Assembly (NCBI GenBank): GCA_014529385.2
Contig: CM043960.1
Location: 27,049,896-27,113,895, forward strand
Direction of reading: 5' to 3'
Source of the DNA: Adiantum capillus-veneris
Taxonomy: Eukaryota; Streptophyta; Polypodiopsida; Polypodiales; Pteridaceae
Length of the DNA: 64,000 bases
The notes beneath the pieces were generated by a model, which was given only the letters and a program-made list of their open reading frames with translations, was not told the DNA's origin and ran no database searches. Of the stretch, positions 35,410-45,304 are shown piece after piece; positions within the stretch are counted from its first letter, which is position 1; each line of letters opens with the position of its first letter. The position numbers and the translations under genes were made by a program.

Positions 35410-37208
35410 ATTGATATGTTGAGATGTAGAGAGAAAGAGAGAGAGACGAGACAAGAGACACACCATATACGCTCCCAAAGACTGATTCATATTGAGGACA
35501 AGATACAAATATATAGGTGAGACCAAGTTCAGTAGAGTGAGCCATATATAGCTCCAACACCCCCACTCAAACAAAGGTCTCTAGCTTTGGATGAAAAAAC
35601 CCTTGGGGAGTTCAAGGGAAAAACCCAAGCCCCTATACAATGTGAAATATGAACCAGTGGTGATGATGTGAAAGTGAATTGTGCATCTATGTACAAATAT
35701 TCAAGTGACTTAGATATCACAAGGTGCAAATGTGGAGTGTGCATAGTGCATGGTACCTAAAAGATTACAATGTCATATGTACAAAGCTATTACAATAGAA
35801 AAGAAGCTAATCTAGAAAGAGTGAGGCCGAAGCAACTCCAAGCTCCGAGTGCAAGAGGATGAAACGTGACTCATTGAGGCCTTTGGTCAAAATGTCTGCA
35901 ATCATCTGGTCACTTGGACAGTGTTCAACCATAATGGTTCCCTTGCGTACTTCATACCTGACATAATGATAATGGGTAGCAATGTGCTTTGACTTATTAT
36001 GTTGAACATAGTCTTTTGCAAGACTAATAGCACTTTGGTTGTCACACCGCAAGGGTGTGCTAGAAAGAGGAGAGTGACCAATATCAACCAGCATTTGTCG
36101 AAGCCAAATCAACTCACGAGCTGCAAGTGATGCCGCAACATATTCTGACTCAGTCGTAGAAACTGCAACACAACGTTGTTTCTTGCTGGTCCAAGAAACA
36201 AGACAACCATTTATAAAGAAGCAATTTCCACTAGTAGATCGCATAGATAAATGTGAGCTTGCCCAGTCTGCATCTGTGTAACCCAAAAGAGAAAGAGATT
36301 GCATAGAATCCGATGTGAGTTGTCGTCGATAGACTAAACCAAAATCTGTAGTGCCTTTCAAGTATTTCAATACACGCTTTGCAGCAGACCAATGCTTAAG
36401 AGAAGGACATGCAAGATGTTGTCCAAGATAGTTAGCAGCGAACAGAATATCAGGACGAGTGTTCATGCCAACAAACTGAAGACATCCAATCAAGTTAGCA
36501 TAAGGTTGATTTGTGACAAGTTGACCGCCATTGTCAGAAGTATTCTTCGTAGAGCTCGCAAGACAAGGTGTGTTGGCTGAATGTGCAGATTCCATACCAA
36601 ATTTTTGAATAGTATCTGCAATAAACTTTGACTGTCGAAGGAATAAAATACCTTTTGTACGGTTCCGTTGGATTTGAATGCCAAGACAAGAGTGAATCTC
36701 TCCAAGATCCACCATATCGAATGCAGAAGACAATAAATTTTTCACTTGCTGAAGAAATCCCAAATCATTGGAAACAAGGATGGTATCATCCACATAAAGA
36801 GCAAGAATCACAAAACTGCTACCTTGGCGTTTTATGTATAAGTTGGGGTCTGACGAGCAAGAGATGAATCCTTTAGAGGTGAGAAAAAGATCAAATTTTG
36901 TATACCAGGCTCGCGAAGCTTGTTTGAGACCATATAGTGCCTTATGGAGTTGAGCAACAAGGTCTTCTTTACCTGGAATAACAAACCCTTCTGGTTGTTC
37001 CATATAAATTTCCTCTTCCAAGTCACCATTAAGAAAAGCAGTTCGCACATCCATTTGATGAGCTTCTAAATCAAATTGAACAGCAAATGCCAATAAAACT
37101 CGAACACTTGTAATGCGAACAACTGGTGAAAAAGTCTCTTGATAATCAACACCAGCTACTTTGGAGTAACCTTTTGCAACTAAACGCGCCTTGAACTTGT
37201 CAAAAGAA
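35410..37208 (-). mobile_element. Ty1/Copia fragment in array copy 3
   Basis: Minus strand: part of reverse transcriptase, RNase H, a polypurine tract (GAGTGGGGGTG, 35571-35560), then 150 bp of 3' LTR starting TGTTGGAGC (35559 downward), truncated at 35410. 19 bp of the host repeat (GGAGTTGATGGTTATATTG) are missing at the junction and there is no TSD, so it arrived as a fragment and not by normal integration. Confidence 0.8.
35807..37208 (-). pseudogene. Copia reverse transcriptase-RNase H, open for at least 428 codons
   Basis: Minus strand reads YSKVAGVDYQETFSPVVRI (37120-37180), MDVRTAFLNGDLEEEIYMEQ, PEGFVIPGKED, LYGLKQASRAWY, LYVDDTILVS (catalytic YVDD), then RNase H with GYTDADWASSHLSMRSTSGN, VALSTTE-type VAVSTTESEYVA and the C-terminal DILTKGL. 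The longest frame is uninterrupted, unusually well kept for a truncated copy. The 5' end of reverse transcriptase, integrase and gag are absent. Confidence 0.9.
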
Positions 37209-37770
37209 TCTTGTGGGTGACTACCATGGGTCTATACCTTGCACTTTCCTTTAAGGGTGAATCTGGGCTTATCCTGGATTCACCTAGGTATATTTTTTAG
37301 TCGTATTGCGGACATGCAGACTTCACATTGTGAAGTTTTCGTCCGAGTTACGACTAGTTGATATTGTGCGCTAATTCTTTCTATCTTTTGTGGTGCGTAT
37401 GCCCTATCAACTACCTCATTTTTGTGCTAATTTTTTCGATTTAATGCTTCTTTTAGTGCTAGGCTTCATTATGGCTGAGTCTGCCCTTGATCTCCGGAGT
37501 CATGACAGAAACTCAGTACGCTGAACTTTGTGTTGATGTATGCTCATGTGTGTGTGCATGTGGTGTGTGTTGTGTTTGGGAGCATATGTTAGTACCTTGT
37601 TCTACACCCACTATTGGGCACTGACGACGTTAGTGGGGATGTCGTGGTATTTAGTCAATACTATGCATGATGGAGTTGATGGTTATATTGTCTTGTGGGT
37701 GACTACCATGGGTCTATACCTTGCACTTTCCTTTAAGGGTGAATCTGGGCTTATCCTGGATTCACCTAGG

Positions 37771-38400
37771 TCTATGATTTCCAAGACAAGCTCAAGGCGC
37801 GGTTTATGCCACCTCAGTACCTCGCACGATTGAAGGACGATTGGCGCGCTCTCAAACAAAATGGTATGCCGGTTATGTCTTTTTCTAATCGTGTTTTGCA
37901 GCTAGGTACCCAATTACGCAAGTCGGATGATGAACGCAAAGAGGCATTTCTTTTTGGATTAGACGACTATATCAAGTTCGATGTAGAAGTCTTCTATCCC
38001 AATCGATCTCAATAAGGCGGTAGCGATTGCTCTCGAACAAGAGATGGAGCACAACAAGGGAAAGCCTAAGGAGAACAAGACTTCCACAAGTACCTCGCAG
38101 ACTTCTCAGAACTCGTAGAACAGTAAGAATGGTAAGAATGATAACTCTTCTAACCAATCTTCCAATAGTATCTCATCAAAGAATCCTTCCAATGAATCTA
38201 AGGGTAAGGCTAACACAACTGCTAAACCTAAGCTTACTCCAGATGAAAGGTAGCACAAGGAATTGTAGGAGGATACATCACTTCGGAAGAACAAAGCACT
38301 TATTTTAAGGAAGGTCGTTGTTTTCATTCACATTAAGGGTCACATAGAAAGAACATGTCCTAAGCTTGAATCGAATGAATCTAAAGAATCCACATCACTC
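37771..38400 (+). pseudogene. gag of B, C-terminal part
   Basis: Resumes VYDFQDKLKARFMPPQYLAR, then VMSFSNRVLQLGTQLRKSDD and EAFLFGLDDYIKFDVE, the second half of Retrotrans_gag. A frameshift occurs near 38010, then a Ser/Asn/Lys-rich linker with stops, and a degraded knuckle near 38318-38358 (CFHSH, stop, GHIERTC), where a Cys has become His. Confidence 0.8.
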
Positions 38401-39195
38401 ACTACATCTGTCAATGCAATGAATGATAACACGGGTGTGTCCAAAGTTTCTCATGACCCTTCCATTGATGATTCTCTCATTAAATGTTATGGTCGTACCT
38501 CGGGGTACCGTTTTGTCATATTATTTGACCCAGGTAGTATGCATGATGTGATCAGTTCCTCTCTTGTTGAGAGAGCCCGCCTCGAAGTTAGTCCGAAATC
38601 TCCTATCGAGGTCTCTGGCTTTCGTCCTGGTATGGACGCTCTCATCACGGAGGAGTGCCTTGATGTGTTGTTTGCAATTCAACAGACTGCCTTCATTAGA
38701 AGATTTGTTGTTTCTCCTCTCTCAGGATGTGATATGATTTTGGGCATTCAATGGTTTCGTGAAACTGATGCTTTCATCAATTTTGCGGCTAACACTATAA
38801 CCCTCAATGCCGACAATGATTCTTCTACTGTCTTTCATGGAGTGGACACTGCTCCTTCTCCATCTCTCATTGCTAATATGCAGGACAAGGTTGAAAGGAT
38901 TCGGGATGAGGAGATTCTCTCAATCTCTTTTTCTCCACAGCATGACACACAGGATTTGCATGATTATGAGAAGCATGATGATTTGAATGATAATGATTTG
39001 CATGATGATTTGGATGAAAAAGACAAGCATGATGAATTACATGAAGATGATGTGATTGTTCACAAGGATGATGTGTTAGTGGATGTTTTTCCTGGCAAAG
39101 CTAACCTCATTGTAGATTCGATCAATCACGAAGATCCGATCTTGGCTTTCGAGTCGAGGTCCAAAGAACCCCCACATGACGATTCGATCATTTAA
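38401..39195 (+). pseudogene. aspartic protease region of B
   Basis: From MNDNTGVSKVSHDPSID: ILFDPGSMHDVIS (active-site Ser replaced by Pro, 38518-38556), RRFVVSPLSGCDMILGIQWF, then a long acidic His/Asp repeat tail (DLHDYEKHDDLNDNDLHDD) ending DVIVHKDDVLVDVFPGKANL. The B' copy has DSG at this site, so the Pro is probably disabling. It is open up to TAA at 39195. Confidence 0.75.
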
Positions 39196-39207
39196 GAAGA
39201 ACCGATC

Positions 39208-39786
39208 TTGGCTCTCGAGCCTTGGTCCAAAGAACCATCACAGGAAGTATTATGTGTTCGCATGGTTGATACGCACTCATTGTTCGAGTGTTTCATACGT
39301 GAAGGTTTCCTGTATTTTAGTCAGCATCGTTATGTGATTCCTTTTACTAGGCATGACATATTGTATGTTGAGCACGTTTCTCTCATGGATGAGCACGAAT
39401 GTATGCGGAGTGTTTATGAAAAGTTGAAAAGTTTGTATGTAAGGAAGTCGCATTCCATGTCTCTTCCTTGGCATGACACAGTATCCGAAAGATCACATGA
39501 TAGTATGAGCACCAAGCATGGGCATTTCTATTGGGATTTGCCACAGTTGATTGATTTTGATCAAACAGAAAAGATTCGATCTCATTGTTTGCATGTGTTT
39601 GATGAACGGGTTGTCACTCTGTCTCTATGTTCATCTACATTGCATACACAGTCTTTAGAGAAGACAAGATTTTTTTCCTTCACTTTACATGGAATGGGTA
39701 TATACCGTTCATGGTTTTGTGTTGGAGATGGTTTTCGGAATTTTCAGCCATGGAGATTCTTGAAGACGAACGAAGCAGGACTCTAG
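39208..39786 (+). CDS. unidentified ORF after the protease of B
   Basis: 192 codons from MALEPWSKEPSQEVLCVRMV, in the same frame as the protease (same phase, one stop between), so the two were probably one polyprotein. It includes DTHSLFECFIREGFLYFSQH, YEKLKSLYVRKSHSMSLPWH and FYWDLPQLIDFDQTEKI. It is rich in His, Asp and aromatic residues, with no signal peptide or membrane segment evident. It sits where reverse transcriptase would start in a Gypsy element but has none of its motifs. I do not recognise it. A reading frame in another phase (39627-39995) overlaps its end and continues to the polypurine tract. Confidence 0.5.
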   Translation: MALEPWSKEPSQEVLCVRMVDTHSLFECFIREGFLYFSQHRYVIPFTRHDILYVEHVSLMDEHECMRSVYEKLKSLYVRKSHSMSLPWHDTVSERSHDSMSTKHGHFYWDLPQLIDFDQTEKIRSHCLHVFDERVVTLSLCSSTLHTQSLEKTRFFSFTLHGMGIYRSWFCVGDGFRNFQPWRFLKTNEAGL

Positions 39787-40006
39787 ACGAAGTTGAAGCA
39801 TCAAAGGAGCCACAGAAGACTTTGAGTCGTTTTTGGCGCGGCCCAAAGACGCAAGCGTTGCAGACCTTTATGAAGTTCAAGTATCGCACGACCCACACAG
39901 CAGAGTGGGCCGGCGAAGAGTCCCTTCGAGGATTGCGGATGCTGTTGGCGATCTCCGTCGACGCCATACAGTTCGGTACTAGTACTTCACTTTGAAAAGG
40001 AGGGGA

Positions 40007-41177
40007 TGTCACATGACACATCCCAACCCTATGTGTCCGTGGACAAGCTACACCACAACAGGGTTCAGTCAGTTGAGTCAGTTTAGATTAGCAGTGATCT
40101 GGCACTTTTGTGAGTCTATTCGTAGACCGTGCATGCCCAGTTACTTAGCATAGATGCATATCCTCCGGTTGCACACAGCATGATCATCGGAATTCCCATC
40201 AGAATCCATTAGCATCAGTTAGGGGAATTTTCGAGTGCATTTAGCCTATTTTCCTATTTTTGGTTATTTGCACTTATTATTTTTAAGTGACTTTCCGCAA
40301 TTTTGCTAAGTTAATATATAAGCAAACCCAAGTTAGCACTTTCTGGCAGAAGAGGCAGCAGGAGCTTCCCGCTCTACAGGCAACTTCTCAGCAGTACCCC
40401 CCGTAGCAGTAGACCATCGCCATACTTCCCCATCCCTTGGCGTTTTCCCTTCACAGTAGCCATCGCCATAAACCTCCCGTGCTTGGCGATTTCAGCCTCA
40501 ACCCACAGCCAGCCCTGGCGTTTTTACTAATGCTAGATCCTCAGCTTTTTCAGCGTTTTTTTCAGCAATCACTAACGCTAGGGGAAGAAAGCAAAACGTC
40601 AGCATTTTGCTAGCGTTTTTGCAGCAGGTCAGCGTTTTTGTATTCAGTCCAAATCTGCAGCAGAGACTCGTAGTTTTGAGCCTAGGATACAGTAGCAGAT
40701 ACATCCCAAGTTGGTTGCAGATGTTCCCCCATTTTCAGCCATAAAAACGCAGCCAAAACAGTCATTTTCAGCCACCGAAACAGTCCCGAAATTCAGCGAT
40801 TAGAAGATCTCAGATTTCAGCCATGATGCCATCAAGTCGTCGTCGTCACCATCGTTGTCGTCATCGGCATAGTCCAAGTTGCATTAGTCCATTGCATTCG
40901 CATTGTACACCTTTGTGCAATCAAAGTAGACCACTCTCGCTGACGGGAGTGGGGCCTTCGGAGGAGGGTTTTACAACGTCTCGGGTGTCGTATCTCTTCT
41001 CTTTTCTTCTCTCAGTCTCATTCACCTGCACGCACAATATCCACTCACTTTGTTCGTGATCATAACACTCTACATATGACGGAAAGCTCTCTCTTTCCCT
41101 AAGAACTAAAAGGAACCTTGAGCAATAAAGATTACTAATCTTGAGAAAATACAACATTCATTCCGTTGCACCTAACA
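40007..41177 (+). repeat. 3' LTR of B
   Basis: 1,171 bp, starting TGTCACATGACACATCCC and ending CCGTTGCACCTAACA. It lacks about 22 bp present at 31238-31260 of the 5' LTR and has about 24 extra bases near 40823-40855. Confidence 0.9.
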
Positions 41178-41277
41178 TCTTGCTCATCTGGTCACTGTCA
41201 GAAAAGGACGAGCTTTCCTCCTCTGAACTGCTAGATGGACTTCCGTGTCGTCTAGACTTTCTTTAAAATATGCTTTT
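41178..41277 (-). pseudogene. A3 gag Ser-rich segment, right of element B
   Basis: The minus strand encodes a short Ser/Glu-rich run (VHLAVQRRKARPF in one frame, SSSSEEESSSFSDSD in another) corresponding to the Ser-rich part of gag of A2 (about 15600-15700). It continues into 30944 downward once element B (TSD TCTTG) is removed. Confidence 0.65.
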
Positions 41278-42310
41278 CTTGCTTTTTCTTCGCTTCAAAA
41301 TTTTGTCTTCGGTGCTCAGAAATGGTGGGACCTTCTTAGCACCTTTGACTACCTCAAATGGCGCCTTCTCCGTCCATGAATGAAGTGTGTTGTTGTAGGC
41401 AAACTCCACCGAAGGCAAATACTTTTCCCATCGAGTCTTTTGATCCGAAATATAAGACTTCAACAAATCCAAAACTACTGAAATGGCTATCTCAAATTGC
41501 CCATCTGTCTACGGGTGGAATGAGGACGAGAACTGCAATCGTGTGTTAATGTTCTCCCAGATTGCTCTCCAAAACAAACTAGTAAACCGGGGATCTATAT
41601 CCGAAGCAATGGACTCAGGCATGCCATGTAATCGGAAAATTTGTGAGACAAACAGTTTCGCCAAATGATCAGGCTTAACTGTCTTCTTTACTGAAATGAA
41701 GTCGGCATGCTTGCTAAATCTGTCAATGATTGTCCAAAATCCATCATGCCCACTTTGGGTCTTGGGAAGATAAAAAAATTGAAATCCATAGCAATGCTTT
41801 CCTAGGGGCGAGAGGGTATGGGTAAAGGTTGGAGAAGTTCTGGTGCCTTATGCCTGTCAAACTTGACCTTTTGGCATATTAAGCATCTACGAACAAACTC
41901 GTCCGCATTCTTTTTGAGCCTCGGCCAATTTAAGTAACACTCAACACCCTTCAAGGTGGTATCTATGCCGCGGTGGCCTAAAAAGTGGACAATGGTAGTC
42001 TGTCAAAACCTTTTCCCTCAAAGGCTGTGCAACACAACATTGTTTTCCGCATCAAATAGCCGTCCCGTATGGAATAGCCTGCAACTGTCTTCCGACTCAG
42101 TATCCGGTGAAAGATGTCTGCAAAGTCAGGATTGGTGGCGTATTGATCTACCACATCCTCGAAGCTTCGATGATGTATCACGGAAATAGCCGGAACCAAG
42201 GGCTTTTGAGATAATGCATCTGCCACTAAGTTCTTCTGTCCCTGAACATGGACTATCTGGAAGTGGAACTGTGACAATATGTTAGCCCACCGCATCTGTT
42301 TTTCCAAGAG
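41278..42310 (-). pseudogene. A3 integrase
   Basis: Minus strand: DYATNPDFADIF and GYSIRDGYLMRKTMLC (42000-42150), the zinc-binding region with stops (41870-41960), core remnants, then LLKSYISDQKTRWEKYLPSV and EFAYNNTLHSWTEKAPFEVV up to STEDKIL at about 41297. There it breaks into gag sequence. Multiple frameshifts. Confidence 0.8.
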
Positions 42311-43200
42311 CTACTTCTGCGACAAGAAGTATCGTAAACTCTGATGATCTATGAAGACAGTAAAGTCAGCCCCGAGTAGATAGTGTCGCCACTGCGTAAG
42401 AGCATGAACAATTGCCAAAAGTTCTTTCTCATATGTCTGTGCAACCCATTCAGGACGTGAAAACATCTTGCTCTCGTAGGCTATGACGTGGCCTTCTTGT
42501 ATCAAGACTGCTCCTAGACGCGACCACAATCATTAGAGTAAACTTCGAATGGCTTTTGCAAGTCTGGCAAGGCCAACATTGGTCCCATAGTCAACTTTTT
42601 CTTGAGAGTCTGAAAAGGTGCAATCTTTGTCGGGCCCCAAGTAAAAGGAACCTCTTTCTTATCTCGGTACATTTTTGAATGAACCGCCGATAATATGAGC
42701 ACAAGCCCAGAAAGCTTCGAACTTCATGAACATTCTTCAAATTAGGCCAATCACGAATAGTCTCAATTTTGGTCGGTTCCATCTTTACTCCTTAACAGGT
42801 GATAGCTGTATTCTGCTTCATTCTTGGAGAAGACGATAATTTGTCGTCAAAGAAAGTGCCCACAAACAATCGGTACTCTGTGAAAATCCTATCCATCATG
42901 CGGTTGAATGTAGCCGGAGCATTCGTATGGCCAAATGGCAACACCAAATATTCATACAAACGCAAAAGTCGTCCTGAAAGCTGTCTTGTAGACGTCTCCA
43001 GGAGCAATCTGGATCTGATGATAACCACTCTTTGGATCAATTTGGCTAAAGCAAGTAGAACCCTTAAGTCTGTCGAGTTTATCATCGATCCTCGGAATGG
43101 GGAATCTGTTCTGGTTCATTATTTCTTCATTTTGGGCTCGACTAACTCTCTAAGCTGGCCGGTTCGGTGATGTACTACCCGGAATCAAATTAATCGTGTG
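42311..43200 (-). pseudogene. A3 reverse transcriptase and RNase H
   Basis: Minus strand: RT fragments around 43170-42790 ([40 protein letters not shown], then FFDD in place of YxDD), METTKIETIRDWPNLKNVHE (about 42720), and RNase H GAVLIQEGHVIAYESKMFSR and YEKELLAIVHALTQWRHYLL. Stops and frame changes show decay. Confidence 0.85.
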
Positions 43201-43860
43201 ATCTTCAGGACGTGAAGGAGGCAACTCGCCTGGTAAGCTCTCAGAGAAACAGTCAGCCTGATCTTGTAGAAAATCTCGTCGTTCTTTTTTTGAGGTCTTT
43301 CAGTTTTACATCAAGTACAATCTCTTTGCTCTTCTCATTCTTCAAGATGTCCTTCCTTGCCCTATAATCGACCACGGCACTGTTCTTGGGGAACCAAGGG
43401 ATTCCTCGGAGGATGTCACACCCTTTCAAAGGCATGATGTAAAAGTCCTTGTGTCCTAAGTACCCCTGACAATGCAAACGTAGTTTGCCAATGACATGCG
43501 TAGTGGCAACATCTCGTTTGGGTGCCTCTAGAACAACCTCGGTTGGTGGCCCCATTTCTTCGGGCGTAATTCCAAGTCAAGCTACCAATTTGGTTGAAAT
43601 GAAATTGGCCTTGGCTTCTCCATCAAAGAAGATAAAGGCTTCCTGGTCTAGCACTTTGCCCCATGCTTTGCAAAGTTCAATACTTTCGTCAGCTGGTCAG
43701 GGTTGGTGGTCCCCACAAAATTTGGTACATGTCCTGCTTTCGTCTTTCCTTTTCTTCCGTGCTCCATTGTTGCTCTACAACTCTCTAGCTATCTTCTAGT
43801 GGTCCTCTGGTTCATCTTCTTTTCAAGAGTTCTGTCTAGCCCTTTCTGCGAGTACTAATT
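43201..43860 (-). pseudogene. A3 protease and end of gag
   Basis: Minus strand: EMGPPTEVVLEAPKRDVATT and IMPLKGCDILRGIPWFPKNS (43370-43450) are the protease second half; the active-site region reads FFDGEAKANFIS (about 43600-43640). Upstream is gag tail similar to A2 (HGRKGKTKAGHVPN). Sequence recognisable as A3 fades near 43860. Confidence 0.75.
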
Positions 43861-43922
43861 TTGCATTTTTTTTTTTCACTCGTCTGTCCTTTCAGCTTGT
43901 TGCTAAATTCGCTTTATCTGAC

Positions 43923-44028
43923 AGAAAAATAATTCTAAATGAATTATTGGATTTATAAGTGAGAGGGTTTTCTCGCTTGGAACACCAAGAAAAATAATTC
44001 TAAATGAATTATTGGAATTTTAAGTGAG
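43923..44028. repeat. two direct repeats, each with an 8-bp palindrome
   Basis: AGAAAAATAATTCTAAATGAATTATTGG occurs at 43923 and 43988 (65-bp period). Within it AATAATTC and GAATTATT pair across a TAAAT loop. Both copies are followed by TAAGTGAG. Confidence 0.8.
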
Positions 44029-44060
44029 GGTTTTTCTAACTGGAGACATCCGAGTACAGA

Positions 44061-44340
44061 GTATCCCTAGTGCGTCATTCAAAGTAATGACAGGAGCACT
44101 GTGAAAGGGAATACCTGTAAGGCCACCAGGAACGGGTGCGTCACATCGGATGGGTGACAGGGAGCATCAGTAAGAAGTATCCGACCATCCGGGAACGGAC
44201 ATCTCTGATGCGTCATAGGATGGGTGACATAGAGCATCGTGAAGGGGATTGTACCGTAAGTTCGATAGGAAAGGACTAGGTAATGGGTATTCCTGATGCG
44301 TCACAAGGTGGGTGACGGGTGCATCGGAAAGGGGATATCC
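44061..44340. repeat. array of four stem-loop units with compensatory changes
   Basis: Inner stems: AGTGC+GTCATT/AATGAC+GCACT (44069-44100), GGTGC+GTCA/TGAC+GCATC (44135-44168), GATGC+GTCA/TGAC+GCATC (44207-44238) and GATGC+GTCA/TGAC+GCATC (44295-44325). Spacing 66-88 bp. Outer sequences also pair, e.g. GTATCCCT with AGGGAATAC around unit 1 and GTATTCCT with AGGGGATAT around unit 4. Function unknown. Confidence 0.7.
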
Positions 44341-44794
44341 ATAGTCGAGAGGAAATCCGAACTGGAAAAGAGGAATACGCGTAAAGACGCAAGCACAAAA
44401 ATAAAGATGGGTTCTGAGAAGCTTTTCTTAAAAAGCGGAATATTTTAACGAGTTTTCCGGAAAGAGCATACGCTTTCCCGCGAGGAATCTATGTTTGCAC
44501 TGCATTCGTGCATGTGGTTGCATCCAGGGACGTCTGGGAAGTGTTGTGAAAAGCATTGTTTTAAACTTAGAAGGTTTTATTGAGTTTTTGGGCAGGTTCA
44601 GACCAATTTTAAAATATGCCGGCCATCTACTTAATAAGTGGGCAGCCACTTAGAAAATAAAGCAACAAAACGAGTCAGCGAATTCTCTCTCCCTATTTCA
44701 GGTAGAACAGGGGGGGAAAAAAAACGAATTTTTTTTGAAAAAAAAATGGCTGCGATCTCTACGCGAGCAGCTATTCGTGCCGTGGCGAAGGAGC

Positions 44795-44801
44795 TATAAA
44801 A
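44795..44801 (+). promoter_or_regulatory. TATA-box-like sequence
   Basis: GAGCTATAAAAGC in an otherwise GC-moderate context, about 420 bp before AATAAA at 45218. The spacing fits a U3-R unit of an LTR, but only the motif is seen. Confidence 0.4.
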
Positions 44802-45217
44802 GCACCACATGCCCTCACTAAAAAGAGGTTGCCAGCGCCAGCAAGAGAAGACTTTGCCGCCAGAAGACGCGAGAGATCGCGAGACTATGAAGCACGGAAG
44901 TCGCTTTTCCCGCGCAAGAGCGACAGGTATCTATTGTGGATTCGCCATACGAATTGTTGTCGTGTGTTTGCGTGTGTGTTTGTAGGTACTTCATCGGGAA
45001 GGAGAAGCGAGAAGGCTTCAGCCTACGCTTGGGAATTCCGGAATTCCGGAAACGGAATTCGGAAATTGTCTGCGGAGTCTCAACTCCAAGTACATACGGA
45101 AAAAGGATTGAGAGCTCATTTCTCGGATTTCCCTTACGGGAAGGAACGACCATCGAGTCAGAGATTTAGAATGGAGGGGTTTTCTCCGGTTCTTGTGCTT
45201 GTAAAAAGATTCTCCCT

Positions 45218-45265
45218 AATAAAGGATTCTCTTTAAGGGGGGGGACCAGCCCATCTTCTGGTCCC
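45218..45265 (+). terminator. poly(A) signal plus perfect hairpin
   Basis: AATAAA at 45218-45223, a G-run, then GGGACCAG (45242-45249) and CTGGTCCC (45258-45265) separated by eight bases. It may be the 3' processing region of the unclassified element. Confidence 0.4.
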
Positions 45266-45304
45266 AAATACTATGTCGAACTTCTCCCTCAACTTCGTTT
45301 AGTT

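Larger units (their letters stand above)
34019..37770. repeat. 482-bp tandem array (three periods + 237 bp) inserted in gag of B
   Basis: Units start TGATGTATGCTCATGTG at 34019, 34501, 35272 and 37534, and the last copy stops after 237 bp at CACCTAGG. Copies 2 and 3 hold inserts (34595-34892 and 35410-37208); without them the period is 482 bp. GGT occurs at both edges (34016-34018, 37769-37771), and joining the edges restores the gag frame (SW-VYDFQDKL). Each unit has three inverted repeats: TATGCTC/GAGCATA, GGTGAATC/GATTCACC and ACTTCACA/TGTGAAGT. First and last copies suggest an alternation of a 237-bp part and a 245-bp part. I do not recognise the family. Confidence 0.8.
30945..41177 (+). 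mobile_element. LTR element B: gag + protease, no reverse transcriptase
   Basis: Perfect TSD TCTTG at 30940-30944 and 41178-41182. LTRs 30945-32108 and 40007-41177 differ by scattered substitutions and a few indels. It has a primer-binding site, a repeat-rich leader, gag, degraded zinc knuckle, protease, an unidentified ORF, then the polypurine tract AAAAGGAGGGGA (39995-40006). No reverse transcriptase, RNase H or integrase is present and none is visibly deleted by the insertions. It carries a LINE fragment in the leader and a tandem array within gag. Confidence 0.85.
43861..45304. other. unclassified 1.4 kb with hairpin repeats and promoter/poly(A)-like signals
   Basis: Lies between decayed A3 and the truncated 5' LTR of A5 and matches neither. 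It has a pair of palindrome-bearing direct repeats, four stem-loop repeats, a TATA-like box, a clustered GGAATTCCGGAATTCCGGAAACGGAATTC stretch (45030-45057), and AATAAA followed by a perfect 8-bp stem. It could be the U3/R of an LTR fused at the GA tract to A5's LTR, or an unrelated insertion. No coding region is recognised. Confidence 0.45.

Noticed and set aside
34016-37770. A GT-AG intron inside gag of B (GG|GTTGATG...CACCTAG|GTC keeps the frame)
   Set aside because: Frame restoration is expected of any insertion with a short duplication; retrotransposons normally lose introns, and the tandem unit structure fits an inserted array better.
43861-45304. Calling this region the missing U3 of the A5 5' LTR
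   Set aside because: It does not resemble the A5 3' LTR upstream of the GA tract and has no TGTCACAAAG start; kept as unclassified.
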